DNA of 6,038 nucleotides from DATGMP01 sp035293565 (GCA_035293565.1 DATGMP010000108.1:1-6038); one strand, 5' to 3'. Positions 1 to 5,761 are shown, numbered from the stretch's first letter. A program made the numbers and translations. The notes: generated from the letters alone by a model not told the origin.

Positions 1-1763
1 CGTTCGGCAATTTCGTGATGGGCGGCAATTTCGTGATCGGGATCATCGTGTTCGCGATCCTGGTTACCGTCAACTTCGTCGTCATCACGAAGGGTTCGGG
101 CCGCATCGCCGAAGTCGCGGCGCGCTTCCATCTGGACGGCATGCCGGGCAAGCAGATGGCGATCGATGCCGACCTCTCCGCCGGGCTGATCGACGAGAAG
201 GCGGCGCGCGAGCGGCGCAAGGCGCTGGAGGACGAAAGCGGCTTCTTCGGCGCCATGGATGGTGCCTCGAAATTCGTCCGGGGCGATGCGATCGCAGGCC
301 TGCTTGTCGTCTTCATCAACATTATCGGCGGCATCATCATCGGCGTCGCCCAGCAGGGCATCTCGTTCAGCGAAGCCGCCCAGACCTATACGCTGCTGAC
401 GGTGGGCGACGGCCTCGTCACCCAGGTGCCGGCGCTGATCGTCTCGACCGCGGCGGGCCTGCTCGTCTCCAAGGCCGGCGTCTCGGGCGCGGCCGACAAG
501 GCGCTGATCCGCCAGTTCTCCGGCTATCCGCAGGCGCTCGGCATGGCCTCGGCCGTGATGTTCGTGCTGGCGCTCTTGCCGGGCATTCCGGCCATCCCCT
601 TCCTTGCGCTTTCGGGCGGCGCCGGCGCCCTGGCCTGGCAGGCCCGCAAGCAGAAGCGCGCCAAGGCCGCAGCCGACGCCAAGGCCGCAGCTGAGCCGGC
701 TGCCAAGGCGGCAGCCGCAGCCGCCGAGGAGCCGATCTCGGCCGCGCTCAAGATCGACGACCTCAAGATCGAGCTCGGCTATGCGCTGTTGCCGCTGGTC
801 AACGGTCCCGACGGCACCGACCGCCTGACCGAGCAGATCAAGGCGCTCCGCCGCTCGCTGGCGATCGAGATGGGCTTTGTGATGCCCTCGGTGCGCATCC
901 TCGACAACGTCCAGCTCGAGGCCAACACCTACCTCATCAAGATCAAGGAGGTCGACGCCGGCACCGGCAAGATCTGGCCGAACCAGTTCATGGTCATGGA
1001 TCCCGGCGGCAGCCAGGTCTCGATCCCCGGCATCCACACCATCGAGCCGACGTTTGGGCTGCCGGCCACCTGGGTCGATGCCAGCCTGAAGGAAGAGGCC
1101 TCGCTCAAGGGCTACACCGTGGTCGATGCCGCGACCGTGCTGTCGACCCACCTGACCGAACTGCTCAAGAACAACATGAGCGACCTGTTGTCCTATGGCG
1201 AGGTGCAGAAGCTCTTGAAGGAGCTGCCGAAGGAGCAGGCCGAGCTGGTCAAGGACATCTCGCCCGCCCAGATCACGGTGTCCGGCATCCAGCGCGTGCT
1301 GCAATTGTTGCTTGCCGAGCGCATCTCGATCCGCGACCTCTCGACCATCCTGGAGGGCATTGCGGACGCGCTGTCGGTGTCACGCAACCCGACCACCATG
1401 GTCGAGCATGTCCGTGCCCGCCTCGCCCGCCAGATCTGCGCCCAGAATACCTCCCACAACGGCTACCTCCCGCTGATCGCGCTCTCGGCGAAGTGGGAGC
1501 AGGCCTTTGCGGAGTCGCTGATCGGCCAGGGCGACGAGAAGACGCTGGCGATGCAGCCGACCAAGCTCTCGGAGTTCATGACCGCGGTGCGCGACGCCTT
1601 CGAGCGCGCCGCCCGCGAGGGCGAAGCACCGGTGCTCGTGACGTCAGCCGGCATCCGGCCTTACGTCCGCTCGCTCGTCGAGCGCTTCCGAGCCCAGACC
1701 ACGGTGCTGTCGCAGGCCGAGATCCATCCCCGCGCCCGGTTGAAGACGGTCGGCAGCGTGTAA
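1..1763 (+). CDS. flhA: Flagellar biosynthesis protein FlhA (5'-truncated by the window edge)
   Basis: FlhA is the large membrane subunit of the flagellar type III export gate. Its cytoplasmic C-terminal domain forms a nonameric ring that docks substrate-chaperone complexes. The frame is open from the first base, so the true start lies upstream; the GTG at 15 and ATG at 18 are internal codons. By comparison with the usual family length of about 700 residues, the missing N-terminus is probably 110-160 residues. Counting from position 15, a membrane helix lies at about residues 5-25, followed by the family hallmark MPGKQMAIDADL (43-54) in the cytoplasmic FHIPEP loop, whose Asp residues are conserved. 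More membrane helices follow at about 91-112, 133-153 (GDGLVTQVPAL) and 174-210. An Ala/Lys-rich linker (212-240) leads to the soluble domain (about 245-582), which ends with the stop at 1761-1763. No fliR or other flagellar gene follows. Identification is very secure. Confidence 0.97.
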   Translation, partial: FGNFVMGGNFVIGIIVFAILVTVNFVVITKGSGRIAEVAARFHLDGMPGKQMAIDADLSAGLIDEKAARERRKALEDESGFFGAMDGASKFVRGDAIAGLLVVFINIIGGIIIGVAQQGISFSEAAQTYTLLTVGDGLVTQVPALIVSTAAGLLVSKAGVSGAADKALIRQFSGYPQALGMASAVMFVLALLPGIPAIPFLALSGGAGALAWQARKQKRAKAAADAKAAAEPAAKAAAAAAEEPISAALKIDDLKIELGYALLPLVNGPDGTDRLTEQIKALRRSLAIEMGFVMPSVRILDNVQLEANTYLIKIKEVDAGTGKIWPNQFMVMDPGGSQVSIPGIHTIEPTFGLPATWVDASLKEEASLKGYTVVDAATVLSTHLTELLKNNMSDLLSYGEVQKLLKELPKEQAELVKDISPAQITVSGIQRVLQLLLAERISIRDLSTILEGIADALSVSRNPTTMVEHVRARLARQICAQNTSHNGYLPLIALSAKWEQAFAESLIGQGDEKTLAMQPTKLSEFMTAVRDAFERAAREGEAPVLVTSAGIRPYVRSLVERFRAQTTVLSQAEIHPRARLKTVGSV

Positions 1764-2003
1764 GCGGGGAAAGCGCTGCGTGGTCATCAGGGCCGTAGCG
1801 ACTTGATCGCGAAGCAGTTTTCCGGACCGTGCTTTTTGATCACAGGCAACTGTTTTCTGCCGTTTTGGCAGGCAGCGCCTCGGAACCGCCCCGCCCAGAT
1901 GAATATTCGTTAATTATCTGAATAAACTAACCTTTTTGTCGCACTGCCCGCCCCTCCAGTCGCGACGCTTCACGTCTTATCACGGACTTGTGATCAGATA
2001 TTG
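1764..2003. other. Gene-free spacer between flhA and the EcfG-type promoter
   Basis: No credible reading frame lies here. A short hairpin (CTGCC, loop GTTTT, GGCAG; 1857-1871) follows flhA but has no T-run after it, so it is at best a weak terminator. An AT-rich patch at about 1900-1937, with an ATTC/GAAT inverted repeat around TTAATTA, stands out against the GC-rich surroundings. It could be a protein-binding or promoter-associated site, but I cannot assign it. Confidence 0.5.
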
Positions 2004-2029
2004 GGAACTTGAGCCTCATTTCCTACGTT
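2004..2029 (+). promoter_or_regulatory. EcfG-type (general stress response) promoter
   Basis: GGAAC at 2004-2008 and CGTT at 2026-2029 are separated by exactly 17 bases. This matches the known alphaproteobacterial sigma-EcfG consensus GGAAC-N16/17-CGTT, whose sigma factor is freed by the PhyR-NepR partner switch. Transcription would begin near 2036 and leave a leader of about 95 nucleotides before the ATG at 2131. The only gene downstream on this strand before the terminator is the 67-aa membrane protein. The motif match is seen directly; control by EcfG is inferred. Confidence 0.8.
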
Positions 2030-2130
2030 TGTGACGTGCGAAGTGTCGAACCTTCTGATTGAAGTATTCGACGAAATACAGGGCAGAGAATCCCAGGAAG
2101 CCAGAGACGGGAAGGCGGCAGGTGACTTCC

Positions 2131-2334
2131 ATGAACCATTCGATCTACAGCGCAGATCGGGCGACCCATTTGAAGATTGTGGTCGTGGCTCTGGTTGCCG
2201 CCGTCGTGGTCACGGGGCTTTCCATCTCCGCCCGCCTGTCCAATACCGATGACGGCTATACGCAGACCGCGCGCGTCATCAAGGCCGGCAAGCCGATCGC
2301 GGTCACGAGTTCAAACACCTCGATGGTTCGCTAA
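2131..2334 (+). CDS. Small single-pass membrane protein, function unknown
   Basis: The 67-residue product has a polar N-terminus, one strongly hydrophobic helix at about residues 15-34 rich in Val and Ala, and a short hydrophilic tail (35-67) containing Lys and Arg but also Asp40 and Asp41. It probably sits in the inner membrane; an uncleaved signal anchor or a cleaved signal peptide are both possible. The ATG at 2131 is preferred because AGGTGA lies five bases upstream. The same frame is open further back to a TTG at 2059, but that start has no good ribosome site and lies in what should be leader RNA. An EcfG-type promoter lies upstream and an intrinsic terminator downstream, so the gene appears to be a one-gene stress-induced unit. 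I recall similar short proteins in Bradyrhizobium, without a known function. No catalytic motif is visible. Confidence 0.82.
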   Translation: MNHSIYSADRATHLKIVVVALVAAVVVTGLSISARLSNTDDGYTQTARVIKAGKPIAVTSSNTSMVR

Positions 2335-2440
2335 AGAGGACTGAAAGAGGAGTTTAAAGGAATTCACGAGGCTCTTTACCAGCCCCCCAAAGTCGCCCCG
2401 TGGATATGTAGAAGACCCAACTACCCCCAAGTCGACTACG

Positions 2441-2474
2441 GAAAACGCCCGCTCCCCACGGGCGTTTTCTTTTT
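2441..2474 (+). terminator. Rho-independent terminator after the 67-aa membrane protein gene
   Basis: The arms GAAAACGCCCG (2441-2451) and CGGGCGTTTTC (2459-2469) form a perfect 11-bp stem with a 7-base loop. TTTTT follows at 2470-2474. The T-run favours plus-strand termination. The convergent GFA gene on the other strand ends at 2532 and could also use this hairpin, though with a poorer T-run on that strand. The 106 bases between the stop codon and the hairpin contain no credible gene. Confidence 0.9.
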
Positions 2475-2531
2475 GGGGGGTATGCATCTGGCAGCAAGAC
2501 GTTTGGATAGAATCAGCTGACCGCGGCGCGC

Positions 2532-2957
2532 CTATTCCGATGCCATGTCGCCGGACCCGCCGAACTCCTTCGGGAAATCCTTGAACTTCGGCAGACCGTC
2601 CTTCATGGGAAGCACCGTCTCGGCATAGTTCACGTGCACGCCGGGCTTGAAGTCCAGGGTCGGGATGGTCGCCGAGAACACGTCGACCAGTCCCAATGGC
2701 GGATGGTTGGTCATGAGATGGCCGCCACACAGCTTGCAATATTGACGCTGACTGACCGGCGTCTTCTGGTACATCGCAACCTGCTCGGCACCTTCGGTCA
2801 CGCGGACCGCATCCGGCTTCCACAGCGAAAAAGCATTCACCGGACCGCCGGACCAGGACCGGCATGAACGGCAGTGACAATAGCCCATGCCCTCCGGCTC
2901 GCCCGTGACCTCGATCTTCACCGTGCCGCAGAAACATTCGCCGCGATGGGTCGCCAT
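2532..2957 (-). CDS. GFA family (CENP-V/glutathione-dependent formaldehyde-activating-like) zinc protein
   Basis: The 141-residue protein belongs to the GFA family (Pfam GFA, CENP-V fold), small beta-rich proteins that bind zinc through conserved cysteines. The visible ligand set is complete: C8-x-C10 in GECFCG, C27-x-C29-x-x-C32 in YCHCRSC, and C74-x-x-C77 in YCKLCGGHL. The family is named after a Paracoccus enzyme proposed to speed the addition of glutathione to formaldehyde, but most members have no proven substrate, so formaldehyde activity should not be assumed. The ATG at 2957 is chosen because GGAGG lies five bases upstream and the first zinc ligands follow at once. The frame stays open upstream to 3650, but that stretch reads like the shadow of other sequence. 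The gene stands alone, convergent with the 67-aa gene and divergent from the secreted protein gene. Cytoplasmic location is likely, as there is no signal peptide. Confidence 0.93.
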   Translation of the reverse strand: MATHRGECFCGTVKIEVTGEPEGMGYCHCRSCRSWSGGPVNAFSLWKPDAVRVTEGAEQVAMYQKTPVSQRQYCKLCGGHLMTNHPPLGLVDVFSATIPTLDFKPGVHVNYAETVLPMKDGLPKFKDFPKEFGGSGDMASE

Positions 2958-3188
2958 CTGATCCTCCCAATTTTCTGTTCTCAGTGTTGTTGTCCGCGCG
3001 CTCGGCATTGCGGCGGCGCGCTTGAGTTCGACTATAACCCTCAATCGATCGACTTCCATAGAAGGAATCGGCAGGCGCAGACGAAAGCTGATTGTGTCCT
3101 CTCGCCACATATTGCACCCAGACCCCGCCATGTCTGAACGCAACGCCCGATTGGGGCGACAGAGGCAGATAACGCGACAGGAACGACG
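2958..3188. promoter_or_regulatory. Divergent intergenic region between the GFA gene and the secreted protein gene
   Basis: These 231 bases separate two divergent starts and must hold both promoters or lie within longer leaders. I found no convincing -35/-10 pair or EcfG motif in either direction. A Shine-Dalgarno GGGAGG (minus strand) precedes the GFA start, and AGGA at about 3179-3182 precedes the ATG at 3189. Confidence 0.4.
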
Positions 3189-3557
3189 ATGAGATTCGTC
3201 ACGCTTTGCATTGCGCTGCTTGTCACCTTGCACCAGACCGCCATCGCCGCGGCGGCGAAATCGATCACCTGCTTCTACGCAGATGGCCAGCAGCTGAGCT
3301 TCGATGTGCCGAAAAAGCTCGGCGGCCTGCCGGCAATCGAGTTCGACTATCCATCCAGGGTCACAGAGTTCAGTTTCAGGGACGACAACCTTCTCCTGGT
3401 CGCCATCGACGAGACGCAGAAGTCGCGCGTTCGAATCGTGATCTCGGCGCAGCGCAGCAAGGGCAAGACGAGCTATGACGGACAGATCCTGACCGACAGC
3501 GGCGGCAACCAGATCATGCTCGACAATGGCCCGGTGAGCTGCAAGGCGAGCGGCTAG
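3189..3557 (+). CDS. Small secreted (periplasmic) protein of unknown function
   Basis: The 122-residue product starts with a clear Sec signal peptide: MRF, a hydrophobic core at about residues 4-20, and an Ala-rich cleavage zone (AIAAAA, 19-23). The predicted mature protein of about 100 residues looks beta-rich, with alternating hydrophobic residues. It contains exactly two cysteines, C28 near the new N-terminus and C118 near the C-terminus, which could form a disulfide in the periplasm. The start at 3189 has AGGA about seven bases upstream and gives the signal peptide directly. Codon use (GC-rich third positions) fits a real gene. It is divergent from the GFA gene and convergent with the anti-sigma gene, so it is probably transcribed alone. 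I recognise no domain; similar small exported proteins are common hypothetical proteins in Bradyrhizobium. Confidence 0.82.
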   Translation: MRFVTLCIALLVTLHQTAIAAAAKSITCFYADGQQLSFDVPKKLGGLPAIEFDYPSRVTEFSFRDDNLLLVAIDETQKSRVRIVISAQRSKGKTSYDGQILTDSGGNQIMLDNGPVSCKASG

Positions 3558-3567
3558 CTGCGTAGTT

Positions 3568-3678
3568 GTAGGGTGGGCAAAGCGAAGCGTGCCCACCGCG
3601 CCGCCGCCTCGGGACAACAGTGGCCGCCTCGGGACAACAGTGGTGGGCACGGCGCAAGCGCGCCTTTGCCCACCCTAC
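3568..3678. repeat. Long imperfect palindromic intergenic repeat (GTAGGGTGGGC type)
   Basis: The left arm (3568-3597, starting GTAGGGTGGGCAAAG and ending GTGCCCACC) pairs with the right arm (3642-3678, starting GGTGGGCAC and ending CTTTGCCCACCCTAC). The right arm carries an extra small hairpin (GGCGC-AAGC-GCGCC). The element fills the gap between two convergent genes, 10 bases after the stop of the secreted protein gene and about 75 bases from the end of the anti-sigma gene. It could shield or end transcripts from both sides. I recall repeats of this kind as dispersed non-coding elements in Bradyrhizobium genomes. Confidence 0.85.
3604..3643. repeat. Perfect tandem duplication, 2 x 20 bp, inside the palindromic repeat
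   Basis: The 20-base unit CCGCCTCGGGACAACAGTGG occurs at 3604-3623 and again at 3624-3643 without a mismatch. It occupies the loop of the palindrome, with its last bases running into the right arm. The identity of the two units suggests a recent slippage event. Confidence 0.95.
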
Positions 3679-3752
3679 GATTGATCCCGCGGATAGAGCC
3701 CCTCCCCCCGCGAAGAGGCAGGCCCGGGAGAACTTCGTTCTTCGCTTGGCAG

Positions 3753-4730
3753 CTACCGCTTCTGCTGCTGCTGCACCGCCGCCGGCGGCGGCACGGTTTC
3801 GATCAGCTTGCCGGTGTAGACCGGCGCGGAATGCGGGTTGCCGTCGGGGGAGCCGCCGGCCTGCTCGATGGTGACGGCGTAGGTGGCGTTCTTGATGATG
3901 TCGGCATCGTAGGCGGCGAGCGCCGGGCGCACCGTGAAGTCGGTGGCGCCGATCACGCCGAGCGAACGCGGCGGGCCGAGCTTGTCGGAGATCAGCCAGA
4001 GCTCGTACGACTTGCCGGGCTCGGCCGGCGCGGCGTCGACCTTGCGCACGCTGAAGGTCTTGCTCGCGCCGTCGACCGTGAGGATGAAGGCCGGACCGCC
4101 GTCCTGTGCCTGCAACAGCGCGACATATTGCGCGGCGGGCAGAGCGGGCGGCGCCGTCGGAGTCTTCACCTGGACCACTTTGGTCCGCGGCGCCGGACGC
4201 AGGACATCCGGCAAATAATCCGGCGCGAAGATCTGCAATCCGAGCAATGCGATCAGTGCGGCCGCGAGCGCCGAGGCCACGCGGGCCACGCCGCGCCAGC
4301 GCCGTGCCTCGCGGTCGAGGCGGATGACGTTTGACTGGTCGGCGGGGGTTGACGGCGCAGCCGGCACGATCGGGCCCGGCGAGAGCAGGCCGGACTCGGG
4401 TGACGGCTCCGCCGGTTCGACGGGCGGTGGCAGGGCTTGCACAGCGTCTTGCCCGGGCGTCGGCGCCGGCGGCGCATCAGCCACGATCTGCGGCGCTTGC
4501 GACGCAGCTTGGCCAATCGCTGCCTTGATGTTCTCCCACACGACCGGGCGCGGCTCGATCAAGCCGACCATCTGGTTCAACACCCCAAGCCGCAACTCCC
4601 AGGATCGCACCAGAGCGGCGAACGCGGCATCCGCTGCCATCATGCTCTCGGCACGCGCGCGCTCGTCGGCCTGGAGCGTGCCGAGCGCATATTCCGCAGC
4701 GAGCGCGATATCGTCTTCGCTATGGGCCAT
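3753..4730 (-). CDS. Membrane-anchored anti-sigma factor, RskA-like
   Basis: This 325-residue protein should bind and silence the ECF sigma factor encoded just upstream. Residues 1-75 form the sigma-binding region, with the EYALGTL motif (13-19) and the WELRLGVLN helix (44-52) typical of anti-sigma-K (RskA) proteins. The HxxxCxxC zinc motif of classical ZAS anti-sigma factors is absent, as in RskA itself. A Pro/Ala-rich linker (about 80-132) follows, then basic residues and one membrane helix (about 148-168). The outer RskA domain (about 199-312) contains YVALLQAQDGGPAFILTVD, PGKSYELWLI and a closing SAPVYTGKL. The protein ends in Gln-rich QQQQKR. It is longer than many family members because of the linker. 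The ATG at 4730 is the first ATG after an in-frame stop at 4734-4736, yet its nearest ribosome site is 15 bases away. Release of sigma by regulated proteolysis is known for the family and is inferred here. Confidence 0.92.
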   Translation of the reverse strand: MAHSEDDIALAAEYALGTLQADERARAESMMAADAAFAALVRSWELRLGVLNQMVGLIEPRPVVWENIKAAIGQAASQAPQIVADAPPAPTPGQDAVQALPPPVEPAEPSPESGLLSPGPIVPAAPSTPADQSNVIRLDREARRWRGVARVASALAAALIALLGLQIFAPDYLPDVLRPAPRTKVVQVKTPTAPPALPAAQYVALLQAQDGGPAFILTVDGASKTFSVRKVDAAPAEPGKSYELWLISDKLGPPRSLGVIGATDFTVRPALAAYDADIIKNATYAVTIEQAGGSPDGNPHSAPVYTGKLIETVPPPAAVQQQQKR

Positions 4731-4750
4731 CAGCTAGCACTGTCGCCTCC
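4720..4750 (-). promoter_or_regulatory. Atypical ribosome-binding region at the anti-sigma start, with an overlapping 6-codon GTG mini-ORF
   Basis: On the minus strand GGAGG occupies 4750-4746, but the anti-sigma ATG is at 4730-4728, a 15-base spacing that is too long for efficient initiation. Five bases after GGAGG lies a GTG (4740-4738) that opens a six-codon frame (Val-Leu-Ala-Asp-Gly-Pro) ending in TAG at 4722-4720. That frame overlaps the anti-sigma start out of frame. Translation of the mini-ORF could couple to, or compete with, the anti-sigma start. The sequence layout is direct; any regulatory role is inferred. Confidence 0.4.
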
Positions 4751-4777
4751 GATAAGAATCAGCGTGGGTACCCGGAT

Positions 4778-4899
4778 CACCTCTCCCTTTGGGAGAGGTC
4801 GCGCCTGAGGCGCGGGTGAGGGGTTACGCTGATAGTGAGAGCCGAGCCCCCTCACCCGATTTGCTGCGCAAATCGACCTCTCCCCGCTGGGGAGAGGTG
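4778..4899. repeat. Palindromic intergenic repeat (CACCTCTCCC type), copy 1, between sigma and anti-sigma genes
   Basis: Reading left to right it contains a terminal hairpin (CCTCTCCC-TTT-GGGAGAGG), a small hairpin (CGCCTGAGGCG), an arm GGGTGAGGGG, a spacer, the matching arm CCCCTCACCC, a second small hairpin (ATTTGC-TGC-GCAAAT) and a closing hairpin (CCTCTCCCC-GCT-GGGGAGAGG). The whole folds into a multi-branched structure. The only potential frames through it are accidental. It occupies most of the 207-base gap in what should be a sigma/anti-sigma operon and would be transcribed as part of that mRNA. Confidence 0.9.
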
Positions 4900-4937
4900 A
4901 AGCGTGCGCGCTGCCGTATCGAGTCAATTCCATCATC

Positions 4938-5480
4938 TCACAATCCAAGACACTCGCGGATGTCCAGCATGGCCCGGCGCAGCCAGGTCTTGATGGTGTT
5001 GACGGGGCTTGCGAACTTCTCGGCGAGCTGCTCGCGGCTCCAGCCGTTGTAATAGGCGAGAAGCACGAGCCTCTGCCGGTCGGGCTCGAGCCGGCCGACG
5101 CATTCGAGCAGACGTTTCAGCTCCTCCGACATTTCCCGGCGCGCGAGCGGGTCGGGACTGTCGGCGGCAACCTCCATGGCGTCAGGCTCGTCTTCGATCG
5201 AGGCTTCGCTCTTCTTGCGCACGACATCGATGGCGCGGTTGCGCGCAATCGACGTCATCCACGTGATCGGCGAAGCCAGCGCCGGGTTGAACTGGCCGGC
5301 GCTGTTCCAGATCTTGACATAGGTCTCCTGGATGACCTCCTCTGCGAGATCCTGCCGACGCAAGATACGCAGCACGACGCCATAGAGTTTCGCTCGCGTC
5401 GCAGCATAGAGGCGCTCGAATGCCGCCTCGTCCCGCGTCGCGACGGATGCGATCAGCGCGACCAGCTCAGCCGGCGTCAT
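4938..5480 (-). CDS. ECF-family RNA polymerase sigma factor, SigK-like
   Basis: The 180-residue protein has the two-domain layout of ECF (group 4) sigma factors, which direct RNA polymerase to a small set of stress promoters. Region 2 spans about residues 20-90, with DLAEEVIQETYVKIW (44-58) and PITWMTSIARNRAIDVVRK (71-89), the -10 recognition and core-binding part. An acidic linker (about 92-112) follows. Region 4 (about 118-176) carries the helix-turn-helix for the -35 element, WSREQLAEKFASPVNTIKTWLRRAM. No extra C-terminal domain is present. The ATG at 5480 is chosen because GGGGAG lies about eight bases upstream and it begins at the conserved N-terminus; a longer frame to 5573 runs into the upstream repeat and is not credible. 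The anti-sigma gene follows 207 bases downstream on the same strand and names its likely regulator. It resembles SigK/RskA pairs; its signal and target promoters are unknown. Confidence 0.95.
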   Translation of the reverse strand: MTPAELVALIASVATRDEAAFERLYAATRAKLYGVVLRILRRQDLAEEVIQETYVKIWNSAGQFNPALASPITWMTSIARNRAIDVVRKKSEASIEDEPDAMEVAADSPDPLARREMSEELKRLLECVGRLEPDRQRLVLLAYYNGWSREQLAEKFASPVNTIKTWLRRAMLDIRECLGL

Positions 5481-5536
5481 GACAGGCGCTCCCCAACCGC
5501 GATACCCTTCTTCATTCCGGTGCGAGCCGTATCGTC

Positions 5537-5663
5537 CACCTCTCCCAAAGGGAGAGGTCGATTTGCGCAGCAAATCGGGTGAGGGGTTAAGGTCTATCGA
5601 GAGAGCTGCGGCCCCTCACCCGGATTGCTTCGCAAGCCGACCTCTCCCCGATGGGGAGAGGTG
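5537..5663. repeat. Palindromic intergenic repeat (CACCTCTCCC type), copy 2, upstream of the sigma gene
   Basis: It has the same architecture as the copy at 4778-4899 but in the opposite orientation: terminal hairpin CCTCTCCC-AAA-GGGAGAGG, small hairpin ATTTGC-GCA-GCAAAT, arm GGGTGAGGGG, spacer, arm CCCCTCACCC, a second small hairpin (GATTGCTTCGCAAGC) and a closing hairpin CCTCTCCCC-GAT-GGGGAGAGG. Its segment 5550-5586 is the exact reverse complement of 4848-4884 over 37 bases. It starts 57 bases before the sigma ATG on that gene's 5' side. Confidence 0.9.
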
Positions 5664-5761
5664 AACCGCGCGTGCCTCGCGAGCTTACCCTTCCTAGCAT
5701 ATCCTCCGGCAGACCAGTCGACCAAACCACCCAAGGGTGCCCCGGCAAACCGTTTGTGGCG

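Noticed and set aside
1879..1912. Possible second EcfG promoter (GGAAC followed by CGTT)
   Set aside because: The spacing is about 21 bases instead of 16-17.
1900..1937. CtrA-type site (TTAA-N7-TTAA) in the AT-rich patch
   Set aside because: Only one clear TTAA half-site is present; the second half does not match at the required spacing.
3180..3206. GGAAC near the start of the secreted protein gene
   Set aside because: The matching position reads CGCT rather than CGTT, and it would lie within the coding region.
2958..3650. Upstream extension of the GFA reading frame (372 residues in total)
   Set aside because: The GFA domain is complete from the ATG at 2957, which has its own Shine-Dalgarno. 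The extension overlaps the secreted protein gene antisense and has no recognisable domain.
3573..4334. Plus-strand open frame of 253 residues
   Set aside because: It starts inside the palindromic repeat and lies antisense to the anti-sigma gene. Its composition (Arg/Gly-rich) is typical of a GC-rich shadow frame.
5490..5522. GGAAT...CGGTT on the minus strand as an autoregulated ECF promoter for the sigma gene
   Set aside because: Spacing and box sequence fit no known ECF consensus well, and it would overlap the ribosome site.
5481..5573. 31-residue N-terminal extension of the sigma factor
   Set aside because: It is translated largely from repeat copy 2 (for example RKSTSPFGRGG), a common artefact of this repeat, and the ATG at 5480 has a ribosome site.
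4778..5663. CRISPR array or insertion sequence based on repeated palindromes
   Set aside because: Only two copies exist, about 760 bases apart, with a normal gene between them. There is no spacer array, transposase or target-site duplication.
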